DNA of 64,000 nucleotides from Rhizophagus clarus (taxonomy: Eukaryota > Glomeromycota > Glomeromycetes > Glomerales > Glomeraceae), in NCBI GenBank assembly GCA_015698045.1, contig BLAL01000299.1:1-64000 (forward strand), read 5' to 3'. A model generated the notes under the pieces. The model was not told where the DNA came from, made no database searches, and worked only from the letters and a program-made list of their open reading frames with translations. Both the position numbers and the translations under genes were made by a program. Of this stretch, positions 22,181 through 36,121 are shown one piece after another. Within the stretch, counting starts at the first letter, position 1, and every line of letters starts with the position of its first letter.

Positions 22181-23948
22181 TTAAAAATTTGTAAAGTAAT
22201 GCCGATATGGATCAGCGCCTGACGTAGCTCTGCCAAGATCACCTATCTCTTCTGTAGGTTCTGGATATTTTTCAAAATTACCAGTATCACCTGGATGTTG
22301 ATATGGTGGAACAATCGGAGCTGTTACACGTCTGTCGTACAAGCCTTGCCAATCAACACCTCTGAACCATTTGTGTTTCTTTACATCTTCGCTCCCTCCG
22401 CGAAGATTACCAAGACGTTTTGTGCGATCAGATGTTAAGAGACGTTTAATAAGATCTTTTGCATTTGAGTCAAAATGTGATGGGAATTGTATTTTTCCCG
22501 CAAGGATTTTTTCATAAATACCAAATGGATTATCATCAAAAAATGGTGGATATCTAAACAATTGCCAATTTTCAAAAAAATATGAACATTAAAAAACTTG
22601 AATAATTATAATTATTATATAAAATGGAATAAGAAAACTAATAAATATATTCTACCCTGCGAGCATCTCAAATATTAAGATCCCTAGTGCCCACCAATCC
22701 ACAGGCTTTCCGTGGCCTTTACTTTGAATAATTTCCGGCGCTAGATATTCAGGTGTTCCACATAGTGTCCAGGTACTAAATTTATATATTTGAAAATAAA
22801 TAATTTGTCTAAACAATTATTTTCGATAATTTTAACTCACCGATCTTCAACTCTCTTTGCAAACCCAAAATCAGTTATCTTAACATGACCTCTTGAATCT
22901 AATAATAGATTTTCGGGTTTAAGGTCTCGATAGATAATATCGTTAGAATGCAAGTATTCAATAGCAAGGACAATTTCTGCTGCATAGAATCTTGTCATAT
23001 CATTTGTAAATCTCCCAGCTTTCCGCAGATGGGAGAAAAGCTCTCCGCCAATGACGTATTCCAATAGCATATATAAATTTCGATCATCCTGAAATGTGCA
23101 AAATCTTCGGAAATAATTCGAAAAAATTTTGTCAGTTCATGTTATTTGATTTTATTAAGAGTAATTAATGAAAATTGACACTAACGAAATATTTATAATT
23201 AACTCACAAATTCACAATGAACGGATGATGAACTTGACTAAGAATTGACTTTTCAGAGTTAATGTGTTCGACTTGCTTGAGCCGTACAACTTCAACCTTT
23301 TTCAATACTTTCATTGCATAATAATTTTCTGTATGTTTAAATTTGGTCAAGAACACACGACCAAAGGTTCCAGTTCCTATTATTTAATTTAATTATAAAA
23401 TTATTAATGATTATATAGATGGGATATATTGATAATCAACTATCGAGCACCCAAAAATCAATTTAATTAATTTGCTAATCAATCAGTGTATCACATAATT
23501 AAAATAACGTAAACTATATGAACATTAATTTATAACTACTAATGTTGATGCAATTAAGTATTTCTTTTTTTTTAAAAAAAAATTCTCAATAAAAAGTTTA
23601 TCGACTATTTAGTTAAATCGAATTAAAGATATTAAAAATTCTTTTAGAATATTTACCTAAAGTTTCTAATAACATAAAATCGATCAGGCCAAATGAAGGT
23701 CTTTGGATATAACTTGGCTGTGTTTGTACAGTTTGCGGCTGTCTGGGTGAAGTCGGTTGTCGTGCTGTTAATGGCTGCTGAGTTCCACTATCATTATCAT
23801 TCCCTTCACTTTGATATGTTTGATGGTTGCCGTTTGTCAAAGAATTAGGAAAGTTTACACCTTCAGAACTTGGCCCATTGACAGTCTCATTAGTATTGTT
23901 GCCATTAACCGCCTTATCTTTCTTTTTGTTAGGAAAAAGGGTAGTCAT
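22181..23948 (-). CDS. cAMP-dependent protein kinase catalytic subunit (PKA)
   Basis: Five exons: 23948-23657, 23376-23208, 23104-22841, 22775-22656 and 22553-22181. All phases agree, giving 405 aa. A roughly 90-residue Asn/Gln/Ser/Pro-rich N-terminal extension precedes the kinase domain. The glycine loop is GTGTFGRV (about 97-104) and the ATP lysine lies in YYAMKVLKK. Catalytic loop [16 protein letters not shown] and the activation segment [14 protein letters not shown] with the PKA-type Thr are all present. The C-terminal AGC tail ends FTNF, the hydrophobic motif that docks on the small lobe in PKA. In fungi this enzyme acts in cAMP nutrient signalling and is held inactive by the regulatory subunit. 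The exon 3 acceptor is CGAAG, chosen because it alone gives the family reading [13 protein letters not shown]. Confidence 0.95.
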
Positions 23949-24397
23949 CCTTGTAAAAGAAAACTTATTTACTAAATAAAGTTGTTACAATATAAATAAC
24001 CTATTGTAAAAAGTTTGAGCTCAAAAACAGCTGATTTTTTCCTTTTAAAAAGATTAAACAGGCTTTTTTTATATTAAGTTTCTTTGGTTAGATGACGCGC
24101 AAAACGCGAGGCAGTAATTTATCTTTTTTATTCAATAAATAGCGTGCTTAAACGGCTAAATGATAACCTCGGAAAAAAAAATTTTTTTTTGGTCAAGTCG
24201 GGAGAAATATAAGAAAAAAAAAAAATAATAATTCGTCTCTTTAGAAGAAAAGGAGGGAAAGTTAATCAAATTTTCTATGTGATAATAAAACTATAATACC
24301 GGTAAGTACCAGTCTGTGATAAAAAATTTCAAAAAAGGTAACGTTGGGTGAGGAACTTTTACGGGGGGGATTAACTGTAAAAGAAGGGAATTTCTCC

Positions 24398-24429
<32 letters not shown>

Positions 24430-25765
24430 TGACAGCCAAGCAACAAAATTTAAGAAAGTTTGGTCAGAAATTAGCATCAAAAATAGTCAATCAGATAAAT
24501 GCTATTGATAAATAAATATAAAAATATATATTTTTATAAAACCAAGTATGATCGATTTTTTATTAAACCTGGGGGCTTGGACCCGCTTTTTAGGTTAGTA
24601 AATGTATTAAATTTATTAACTGCGCCATATTTCAATTTCACATTCCTTTATCTCACAATTGAATTTGTAGATTTTCATATGTCCAATTCAGTACAAATCG
24701 AGTTATCTTCTACATATCATTTGATCTAAAAGGAACTTTAGAGTTTGGTTATGTTGATTTCCCACAGGGTACATCTGTGCATCTGTTTTATTTCTCCGCC
24801 TTTCTACTTTTACAAATTCTTCAATATTCATACCAAAGTCGTTAAATTATCATGTGAAATTTATTTTATTAGTAAATTATAAGAACTTTATTTTAATGTA
24901 AAAATTCTTATTTAATACTTCTATGTTTAATAAACATCTAAATCAGGATAAAAATAAAATCGGAAATTATCAGGGTGACCCGTAGTGGCTATTTCAATAT
25001 TAACATGTGCCATTGAATGTTCACCTATCCGGCATAAAACGTGTCATTTCTGCACCTTCTTGCTTATTCTATAATTGACATTTGCTCTTTAAAAGATCGA
25101 ACATTCATTTTTTTAGGAAGCTTCTTTGGTATGAATTTAATATCACAAACTATCACAAACCTAAAAGATCTTGTACTACTAATATATCTGATTGATCTAA
25201 TCTAATTTAGGAAGGTTAACCTAAATCCATTAATTATTTTATCTTACATAATCAAATTAAGTTTTATTAATAATCTTTAAGATTCGATTAGCTTACTCCA
25301 TAATTAAGTTCTTGCTTGTTGTTCATTCTATGATAATAACGAGCCATGCATAAGGACAAAAATATAAATCTTTAGTGAAATGAATTGTAAATTAATAAAG
25401 TATTTTTAATGAATTAATTTTTCTTGCCAAAGTTCAACAAATTGTTAGTTTGTTACAAACATTAATATGTAAAAAATAATAAAAAAAAAAGAATTATTAA
25501 GCATTTAAATAAATGCAATATAAACCCTAATTTTTTTCCCGCCAATTACCCTTTTTTATTATTTTAATTGTTCTTGTTCTATATGTCACGGAAAGCAACT
25601 CTATAATTAAAATATGCATATATTTATGATATCCAAACATTTCAAAATCAAGAGAATAAAAGTATCAGCATCAAAGGCATCAATATATTATATATTATCC
25701 AAATTATTCCTCGTTAATTGTTTGGCTCAAATGTCCTTTAATAATGTAAAAATTCAAAATTTTTT
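23949..25765. other. Intergenic: PKA promoter side and downstream of the coiled-coil gene
   Basis: About 1.8 kb with no supported gene. It contains poly-A/T blocks near 24180 and 24400. A 76-codon plus-strand frame at 24499-24729 has no recognisable features. Confidence 0.5.
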
Positions 25766-27907
25766 TTAATTAAAAAATGCCCATATTGAACGTTTCTCAA
25801 CATCAGAACCATGTGGAAGAGAATTCATGATCGAATCATTCTTTTTTATACGTGACTCTGTTATTATGTTTGACATTGAAGAAGTTCTAAAACTTGGTGA
25901 AGATCGACGACGATAAACATGTGACTTATTAGATTGAGTTTGACTTCGTGACGACGGTCTTGAATCATCTTCCTTTTGACTTTCTTCAGAAGGTGAGATG
26001 ATAAAATTAATTTTACTTGATGACATTACTGGTAAACTTCTACGATTCTCTTTCAAATATTTCGAAGATTCAGCATCACCAATACCCAATGACTCTTGAA
26101 GTTCATATAAGAGGATCATCCTAGGAGAAGGTTGTGACGAATCGCTACCGTTAATAGAACTATGATTTATATGTAGCATATGTCCATTTTGATTTGGAAG
26201 TAGCAATCCAAGACCTTTACGCTGAGTATTATTTACATTATTATCTTTTTTTTCAAGAGACAAAAGCTCATTTGCTACTGTACGAGCACGTTCTATATTA
26301 GCCTGCGATATTTGATCTTTTTCTTCATGTCCAGCCAAAGATAAATTAGATGATATAACCGTAGAACTTGCATTGTCGTTTTCGATTGTAAGTTTTATCT
26401 TCGGATCATTTACAAATGTTTGTTCGTTAACTACACTCGAATTCGATTTTGACTTATTTGTTATTGTATAAATGTTAGTTTCCTCTGCTAAATTGAATTC
26501 CGATTCCTTTAAACTTTCAGATGGTTTATCCGTGTAAGGATTTTGAAACTCTGCGTTATTAGAATCTAATCAAAATAATAACGGCGAATCAATGAAATGG
26601 AAAATCTCACATGAACTATAAAAAAAAAATTGTTATTGTAACGAACCTAACTGAGCATTTGTCAAAACTTTGCTACCTCCTCCTATCTTTGATTTATACT
26701 CAATAGCATGAGTTGCATTCTGAATTAGCTCTGTTATCTTCATAATTATTTGGCGGAATCGAACATCATTATCTTTCCCGATTTCTGCCAAATCAATCTT
26801 ATCGGAAGGATTGTTTTACATTATGAATAAATTTCTGAAATTGGGTAATGTATAATAAAACCATACCTCTGATAACGGAGTCGATACTTCGTCATCGCCA
26901 TCGGACTCATATATTGACATGAATGAGTCATTACTAAAAGTTTATAAAAAACATATATACATAAAATGACATATTCAAATTCTTACTCGTAAATATAAAA
27001 CCTACATACATATTAAGCTTTCTTTTCAATTCTTGAATTTCTGCAGCTTGTTTTTTATTGGTGGCTTCCAATTCAGCATTAAATTTAGTCAATGTTCGTA
27101 TCGATATTTCCAAATCTTCAATCTGTGAAGAGATGAATCAATAGAAAAAAAAAATAAATTTTTAGTTACATAAACGCACATATTTATTTGAAATAAACCT
27201 CTATAAGGAACCAATTTGCTACTGTTTTCTTGACCTATCAACCAAATTAATTACCATATTCAAATATATTAATAATATTAGATCAAGAAAATAGTGGCTA
27301 GATTGAAAGAAGTTCAGTAATTATACGTATACAAAAATATATCGGAAAAAATAGAGAAACCTAAACAGCAATTTTGTTGACGATCAGCATTACATTATTT
27401 TATCATCCACATTATACACCATTTACTCACCTTTCTATTTTTCTTTGCTTCTTCTGCTTGTTTATCAGCTTTAAGTTGACGATTTAAAGTAGCAATATCA
27501 AGTTCTACTTTTGATTTATCAGATGATGAGTTATCCGACATAGTTCCAAGAGAGGATTTTGGACGTACTTTTGCGACAACACTCGACTTGGTTGAGGGAG
27601 TTTTAGTAAGATAACCTTTACTGCTATGTATACTTATATTTGAATTTGCAGATTGGTTACTATCTTTGTCAGAATCAGAATGGAAGCCATCATCGGACCT
27701 AGCTTTTTCTTTATCCGACAATCCTTGTGAACTGCTGCGAGGACTGCGAGGAACGCGAGGCACAACTATGTGATTGGGAGGTAAAGTGTTGCTGCGCACA
27801 AGTGGAGGCGGTTGTGTCGGGATATCGAGTTTAGCGCTACTAACATTGGTTTTAACTCGTGGCCTACGGACTTTGGCAGAGGTTGAACCTCGATCACGAT
27901 TCATCAT
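25766..27907 (-). CDS. Ser-rich coiled-coil protein, unknown function
   Basis: Five exons fit in phase: 27907-27431, 27122-27010, 26933-26867, 26797-26647 and 26565-25766, giving 535 aa. Residues 1-140 are basic and Ser/Pro-rich (RPRVKTNVSS, PRSPRSSSQGLSDKEKAR), suggesting phosphorylation. Residues about 140-200 form a coiled coil (VELDIATLNRQLKADKQAEEAKKNRK then IEDLEISIRTLTKFNAELEATNKKQAAEIQELKRKL). The helical segment VRFRQIIMKITELIQNATHAIEYK lies in the fourth exon. The C-terminal third is again Ser/Arg-rich (RPSSRSQTQSNK, YRRRSSPSFRTSS). I do not recognise a family; a cytoskeletal or scaffold adaptor would fit the composition, but that is inference. The acceptor of exon 4 (GATAAG) is weak. 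Confidence 0.75.
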
Positions 27908-29588
27908 CAGTTTCTCTCCTTTTTATATCTTTTAAGTGGTTAATTATATACTCTTAGACATTCACCTGAAGTACCTCTTTTAAATACACGTATACAACTG
28001 TTTATGTGAAGTAACTAAATTTTTATTAAAGATCTTAAGTTCACGGAGTATCCTAAATAAATAGGAGAAATGAAAAGGATAAATAAACAATTAATAACCG
28101 AAAATGGGAGACAAGTTTTTGGTAGGGGGTTTAATATGATGAATATTGATATTATTTTTATGCTTTCGAATATAAAGAAAGATTACAATCTAATGGAAAA
28201 TGGTTTAACGGATTACAGTACTCGTCTCGAAAGTGTGGTTTGGGGAGATTACGGAAGTGGAAGATATATAAGGTCAAAAGTTTAATATAAAAGTGCGACA
28301 ATTTAGGTGACACAATCAATATAGAGTTGACCACTTTGTTTATTTTATTTTCATTGACTTGAAGTTAAATTTTCAAATTTACATAAGGAGCATCTGCAAT
28401 TAATCCTTTTTTATCCTGTCTACTTTGTGATCATTTCCGTTAACTTGATAAGGATCACATTTGATTTTGTAGATTTTAAACTTTCCCAATCTATATGGAG
28501 AATCAAAATAGCAAGTTCTAACATTTGTGTTCCCGATACAATTATGTTTTTGAGTCGGAATGTGAAGATTATGTGAAATTGTGGCCCATTCATTTTTGCA
28601 CATGAAACTTTAATTATTATATAATCTTCTCTCACGTGAATAAGTATTACATTTTAATGATTTTATTCACACATTTCGCCCTTTTTTACCCTTTCCCTCA
28701 ACCAGTTTTTTTTCCTGTGGTTGTTTAAGCCCTCATGTCATAGCCCGATAGCTGATAGCAGTCTACGTAATAATAAAAGTAATAAAAAATATTAGTACAT
28801 ATTAGAATTTGCATAACAATGAATGACTATCCCAAAAATAGTAGTTAATCATTTAATTATTACAATATTATGACCAATATTATAAAAATTAAAACAATTC
28901 CGCAGCATTATCAAATTATGGCATTTAAGAGATATATGGTCGTCGATTACCTATCTAATTGGAAGGATTTAATAAAAAGGTAATTCAGATTTTTCATTAT
29001 TTTTGAGTCGCTCTTGAGGAGATCCATTCCTACTATCAAATAAAAATATATATTTACTCGTAATCCTGAGAAGACACTTTCATAATCTAAAATGATGGTT
29101 TTTTAATTCTTGGAATTATCTTCGGAAAAGAAACAAACGGTTATCGTATCTTTGAAATTACGAATATAACCGAAGAAAGAAATATTTTCATAATCATCAT
29201 TTGTGTTAATTAATTAATTTTATTATCTATTATCTATTATCAGTAAATTGTAATAAAATATAAAAAAGTTAATACTTTTTTTATAAGGATGTATACATAA
29301 AATATATTGTTAAAGCCGATCATTATTGCATAATTTAGTATTTGAAATTTGGATGCAGACATTATGAAATAAAACAAACGGTGAACACGTTATATTTGAA
29401 CTTAAGTTATGCCAATTTCCCAAGTATTTTTCAAACCTGTGAAGAGCAAGAGAGAGACGTTGTCTTGAACTCGGATTCAGAATAACGATTTGGAGTATAG
29501 AAAGGTTTAAGTGAGAAGCTACAAAAACACACGATCCGACGAATTTAAATAGTATTTAGTTATAACATTTATCACAAAAGACTGAATA
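27908..29588. promoter_or_regulatory. Divergent intergenic region between the coiled-coil gene and XRN1
   Basis: The two genes point away from each other, so both promoters should lie in these 1.7 kb. Small frames at 28070-28285 and 28400-28635 have no recognisable features. No conserved motif is claimed. Confidence 0.45.
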
Positions 29589-31439
29589 ATGGGGATTCCA
29601 AAGTTCTTTCGATGGATGAGGTAACTTCCCCATTTAAATTTTAAATTTGTACATTTCTCTCTATATTGAAAATTTTTAAAATACTTGGCTACATTGTTAT
29701 ACATCATTTTGTAATTTCGTAGTGAAAGATATCCTCTGTGCAGCCAGCTGATTACCGAGAATAGGCAATTTGACTTTTTTTACTCTTCTAACAAAAAAAA
29801 ATCTTTTGGGAATGAAAATTTTGCATGGTTATAATTCTAACTTTTGTATCATTGATAATTGTTTTATATTTTCTCTTTATATTTTTCTTGGGTGGGTTTA
29901 GGATTCCAGAATTCGGTATGTTTGTTTCGTTGTTACTGTCAGCTTTAATAAACCTTTTTTTTTAACAATTCAATAATTTTATCGTCTAAAATATTATTGC
30001 CATGAAAATATTTGACATATAGATAATTTATACCTTGATATGAATGGCATCATTCACAACTGTTCTCATTCAAATGATACCGATGTTCATAATGTTTCTG
30101 AAGACAAAATTTTCCTAGAAATATTTAACTATATCGATCATTTATTTACTAAAATAAAACCGAAACAACTATTTTTTATGGCCGTTGATGGTATTTATTT
30201 GAATAATGTATAATACATTTAAACATTAAATATAATTTAAATAAATTACAAATAGGCGTTGCCCCAAGGGCTAAAATGAATCAACAACGTGCTAGACGAT
30301 TCAGGACTGCTGCTGAAGCCGCTAAAAAAGCCGAATCTAGAGGTGAAGAATCACCTCAGGAGGCACCTTTTGATAGTAATTGTATTACTCCAGGTTTAAT
30401 TCTTTCATAACTTTAATTGTTAAAATTTCCTTTTTCTTTTCCTTTTTTGAACTCTTAATAAAACCATTGTTATATAACTCACTAGGCACCGAATTTATGG
30501 CAAAGCTTTCACGTCAACTTAAATATTTTATAAATAAGAAAGTGTCGGAAGACTCAAATTGGAGAGATATTAAAATAGTGTTATCAGGCCACGAAGTGCC
30601 AGGCGAAGGAGAACATAAAATTATGGAATATATTCGTAACACAAAAGCCCAAGAAGATTATAATCCAAATGTCAGGCATTGTTTATATGGATTAGATGCT
30701 GATTTAGTTATGCTTGGACTTTTAAGTCATGATCCACATTTTGCTTTACTCAGAGAAGAGGTTACTTTTGGATCAAGTAGAAAGAAAAAACAAGGGTAGG
30801 TTAAATAAAATAAATTAAAAGATTATATTTTATTATTCCCTAGACTTAATTTTCTTAATTTTCTTTATGATTAATATCAGACGAGTCGAATCTCAAAATT
30901 TCTATCTCATGCATTTATCATTATTGCGTGAATATTTGGATCTTGAATTTTCAATACTTAAGGATACACTCCCTTTTGAATATAATCTCGAAAGAATAAT
31001 AGATGATTTTATTTTGTTGGCATTATTTATTGGTAACGATTTTTTACCGCATTTGCCTAACCTTCATATAGCTGAAGGGGCACTTGGATTGATGTTTCAA
31101 GTGTACAAAAAAGTATTACCGGATGCTGGTGAGTAACATTGAAAGAATTGAGTTTATATTATTCCTAATTATTAAATTTAATTATTTTATCTTTAAAGGT
31201 GGTTATATTAATGACGGAGGAATATTAGAAATGAAAAGACTTGAGATGATATTTAAAGAATTAACTATTTTTGAAAGAGATGTTTATGAAGGCGAATTTG
31301 TAGACTTAAAATGGTTTAAAGGAAAGCAGAAGAGAAATTTAGAAATGATGGAAGAAAAGAAGAGAGTAGAGAAATTAGGTATGAATATTGTACATGGTTA
31401 CATCTTGGAACCGTATTTAAATTTTTTTTTTTTTTTTAA

Positions 31440-31474
<35 letters not shown>

Positions 31475-34400
31475 TAAATGTTCAATAGTTCTAACACCAA
31501 AGCAACGAGAAATATATAATAAGATTAAAAAATTAGTTAAAGCACGTACAGGGTCTATTCATTTTCCCGCTGATTATCCTGCACGTGATCGCGTTTTTAT
31601 AAAAAATCTTGCAAAAGCTTTAAAAATTCATCAATCAGTACTCGAAGATGGTGAAAACGGAGAAAACAAACATTTGTACGTTGAATGCGACTTTGAAGAA
31701 GAATCGAGTGAAGGAACATCTGAAATGAGAGAGGAAGTTTACGAGAAATATGAAACTGCAGAAATCATTGAGGAGGATGATATTGAAACATATGAAGAAA
31801 AGGAAAGAAAGAAAGATGAGGGGGCATTTATTGAGTGGAAAAAAAAATATTATATGGAAAAAATGCAGATTGATTATGACGATCCAGAAAGTATGGACAA
31901 AATAGTTAGTTCATATGTTGAAGGACTGCAATGGGTTCTATGGTATTACTACTTTGGTGTAGCATCTTGGGGATGGTTTTACCCATACCACTATTCACCA
32001 AAAATTTCAGATTTATACGAGTTAGAGAGGTTCGATATTTTATTTGACAAAGGTATCTGGTTAACCTTCCTATACTTAAAATCAGTCCTTTTCTCTATTG
32101 CTTCTTCCATTGCTATAAACTTAACAATCTCGTGCTGCTCTAGATGATTCACCGTTTACACCATTTGAGCAATTAATGGGTGTTTTGCCCGAAGGGAGTA
32201 AAAGATTTTTGCCTAAAGCATATCAGGTGTTGTATTTAAAAATTTCTGACAATAAGTATATTTTTACTCCTTAAAAACTGAATTATTTATCTTCCTTTTT
32301 TGATAGGATTTGTTATCCGATCCTAACTCTCCAATAATAGACTTCTATCCAAGAGAATTCACAACTGACATGAATGGTAAAAAGCAAGAATGGGAAGCAA
32401 TAGTTAATATTCCATTCATTGATCAAAGAAGATTAATTGCTGCTTTGAAGGGTGAGTCTAAAGATGAAAATTTCTTATTTGTACCTAAATACTAATAATT
32501 TATGTTGCTCCACCTATTAGATAGGAAAGATCAATTAACTGAAGAAGAAAAGGAAAGGGATACTTTTGGTGATATTTATGTGTTTACGTATGATCCAGAT
32601 CATAAAGAACCGTATCCTTCATCATTACCAGGTTTTTTTCCAGGTAATTTTCTAAATATCATGATATTATTTGCATTATCTTATTTTAGCTTTTTTAAAA
32701 ACAATTATAAACTGTTCTATTCATGATTTAGATATCCATTATTGTCTGTGTCATACTGAAGTTTATCATGTTCCAACTTTGGAAGGTCCCATTGTGAAAG
32801 GGCTATGTGACGGAGTTCAACTGGGAGTCAAAGCAATGGCTGGTTTTCCATCATTACAAACTCTTCAACATACGGCGAAGCTTTTACATCATGGAGTTAA
32901 TGTTTTTAATTCAGAGAGCAAGTATGTTTTAAATTCTAAAATTCCAGAATTGTTTTTAATTTTATTTTGAATTAATATTTAATAAAGTCAATCGTTTATT
33001 TAGAAACGAAACTATGGTTATTTCAATAGTTGATCAATTTAAGGATATGAATACTATAGATATAGTGCACGAAAAAGTTGGCAAAAGAATATTTATTGGT
33101 ACGTTTAAATTATGAAATTTTAGTATACATTTAAATAGCTTACAAAATAATTTATATGTATTTATTAGGTTGGCCTTTTCTTCAAGAAGGAAAAGTACAA
33201 GCTATATCTGATGAACAATTTAGATATGAATTATCACATAACGGACAAATTACTAGTATTCCACACAAATCGGATGTAGCTGACCAGTGGCGACGGAAAG
33301 CCGATAAATTTGAACAAGTTAACAGTAAAAGATTTGGGACAATAATTGGAAAAGTAAATGTTCTTGCTCATGTTCTAGTTCTTAAAGGTACATAGTCAAA
33401 TTACTTAATTTATGTTATATATTGAGCATATTAATGATTAATTTCGGAAATAAAAAGGCCTGAAACAAATGCAAGATGGAGCTCTAGTTAGAGATTTTGT
33501 CGAAGAGGAACAGGATTGTGCCATACAAACAACAGTCGATAGCGTTGAATGTGAAGATTCTAGGTACGAAGAAAAACCTGCGGTTCCATTAGCCGAGGCG
33601 TTTCCGATAAATACCAAAATATTCTATTTGGGAAGTAGCTATTATGGATGTCCTGGGGCGGTTTCTTCTAATACAGAAGAGAATCTGGCGGTGAGACTGG
33701 TAATTATCTTGAATTATATCCTTATAATCTTAATAAATGATCGATCTTTTCTTACCTTTTGATATCTTTCAGATTATTGACAAAAACAACGTAAATGAAA
33801 CAGAATTTGGTTCAGAAATTGCAAAAACTTTTGCTGCAAGAATTAGATATTCTCCTTCGTATAGTGTTGCTAAAAGATTGAATATAAGTGGTTTAACTTT
33901 AAGCAAGTTAACTGCTAGTTTACATGTTATTTGTAAATCAAATTCAAATGAACAAAAATCAACCGATCAGCGTATAAATCTTGGCCTCAATTTAAAATTT
34001 GAGGCCAAGAAACAAAAAGTTTTAGGGTATACCAGGAAGACTAAGACTAAAGATAAGGATGGCTGGGAATATAGCGAAAAAGCAATACAAATTTTGGCAG
34101 AATATAAAGTTAGTTTCAACATTTCAATATTTTATGATGACATCTTTAATAATTAAACTTCATATTTTGTACGATATGCAGGAAAAATTCCCAGAATTTA
34201 TTCAAGCTTTAGAGAATAAACATGACAAAGATGGTAATTATTCGATGAATATATATCCTAATTGTAAATACTATCACACCCTTCTAACATAATATATAGA
34301 AATATATACTGCAGAAGATTTTTATCCGAAAGAGGAGGCCGTGTCTAAAATCCATGCTATTAAGGATTGGCTTAAAACTGTCGAAGTAAGAGATTTCGAA

Positions 34401-35479
34401 AAGGTTCCATTAGAAGCAGAGCAATTAGATAAGGTAAAAATTACTCAATAACTATCCACTTTTTTTTGGGTTTTTATGTTGAATCAAAATAAAAATTTTT
34501 TTTTTATCATAAAGGAAGCAATACAAGATATAGAAGAAGCCGCCAATGAGCTTCTTGAAAATAAGGATACCGATCAAGTGGAAAAAGAAAAATTGGCGCG
34601 ACATGTAAGATGGTTTATTGATATATTCTTTTAGATATAAATAATAATTATTAAATTGATGAATAAATTTCTTTTAAAAGAAATTATTAAAACCGTCGCA
34701 CGCATCAACACTTTTGCAAAACCAAAAATTCAATCTTGGGGATCGAGTTGTGTTTGTTAAAGATTCAGGAAACGTACCAATTGCATCTAAAGGTACGATC
34801 GTTGGTATTGAAAAAAATAATATTGATGTAGTATTTGATTGTACTTTTATGGGTGGATCTACATTGGGTGATAGGTTAGTTGTATATTATTTTTATCATA
34901 TCTTACGAAAAAAACGCTGTTAGTATAAATCATTAAATGAAAATTATTTCAAGATGTTCAAACTATCGCGGAATGACCGTTCCTGCAAACTCTTTGCTTA
35001 ACTTGACACGTCCACAACTTCCTGATCGTCGTTTAAATACTGGAAATGGCAGATCAAGACATGGAACAAATTTTAATAATCATCAAACTCGTTATCAAGA
35101 GGCACTACAGAATGGACAACAAACGCATTATAATTCTAATGCATATCCTTATTATTATAATAATGGCTATTCGAGTCGTGGTAGGGGCTGGCCGGCTATT
35201 GTTTCAAATGGTTCCCATCAAAGATCTAATCGTCCTCGAGGCGTAAGTGGATCAAATGGTTACATACAATCACAATTGCACGCACGACCAATTTCACAAT
35301 CACAAGCATCTTCAGGCGCTACAAAATATAATGTACAAAATCAAACGCATCATACTTATCGTAATCCAAGGAGTTCAAATATGAATGGTTATTTACCTAG
35401 TAGAGGAAACGGAAGTCGTGTACATTTTGGTGGCAATGGGGTTTCACGAGGACGTGGAAGGGGAGATGGAAAAACATAA
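29589..35479 (+). CDS. XRN1: 5'-3' exoribonuclease 1
   Basis: Twenty-two exons assemble in phase to 1371 aa, close to yeast Xrn1 (1528) and the fission yeast enzyme. The start MGIPKFFRWM is the XRN signature. Conserved region 1 holds LYLDMNGIIHNCSH, PRAKMNQQRARRFR, SGHEVPGEGEHKIM, YGLDADLVMLGL and FALLREEVTFG. Region 2 has IIDDFILLALFIGNDFLPHLP, with the metal-binding Asp residues. C-terminal blocks (NLGDRVVFVKDSGNVPIASKGTIVGI) match the KOW/SH3-like part, and the tail is Arg/Gly/Asn-rich (SRGRGRGDGKT). The enzyme degrades decapped mRNA in the cytoplasm. Exon 2 ends at 29764 with an apparent GC donor, and exon 3 (29902-29915) is only 14 nt. Both are needed to read SERYPLCSQLITENRIPEFDN. Confidence 0.95.
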
Positions 35480-36121
35480 AAGAATTATTGTGTATTTTCT
35501 TCTCTTTAATTGTTTGTCATCCTTATTCAATATAACAATAATGGATATATTAACTTTGCACCATCTTGTCCACGCTTTTGTAATTTATTTTTTCTTTTTA
35601 AATATATTTTTCTTTTCATACAATCCCTGTTCCTTTTACAAATAGTTTTGGTTAAAGATCATATGAACAGACACTTTGTAAATTGATATCATACCCGTGA
35701 TTTATTTATTTATAGATTTACATTACGATAATATATTAAATTATCACTTGATTTATTGAACTAATAAAGTGTTTAAGCGGAATATTTATTTGCTTATATT
35801 AAAATGAATTGTTTCCATATAAATCATTTGATAGCACAGTAATAATATATTTTTGAGCAATTCATTTACTAAATTACCAAATTAAGTTTATTATGTAAAA
35901 CTTTCCGCAATCAGAAACTATTACCTAACCGACGAAAGATCAATAGTATAAAATATGATGCATAAAGATTTCAGCAGTTAGCTAAAAGTATCACAGTCAC
36001 AGGTGTCAAATTAGAACCTTTTCATATGTTTCTGATTCCTAAGTCTTACAACTTTTTTTAAAAGAAGTTATATTACGCGTCATTTTATTTTATACTCCAG
36101 TTTACACGTTTAAATGTTTAA
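35480..36121. other. Intergenic, XRN1 3' flank and next promoter
   Basis: AT-rich, no gene seen. Confidence 0.5.

Noticed and set aside
24499..24729. 76-codon plus-strand ORF
   Set aside because: No similarity recognised and no splice context; the composition matches intergenic DNA.
28070..28635. Small ORFs in the divergent region before XRN1
   Set aside because: No domain and random-looking composition; the region is better explained as promoter.
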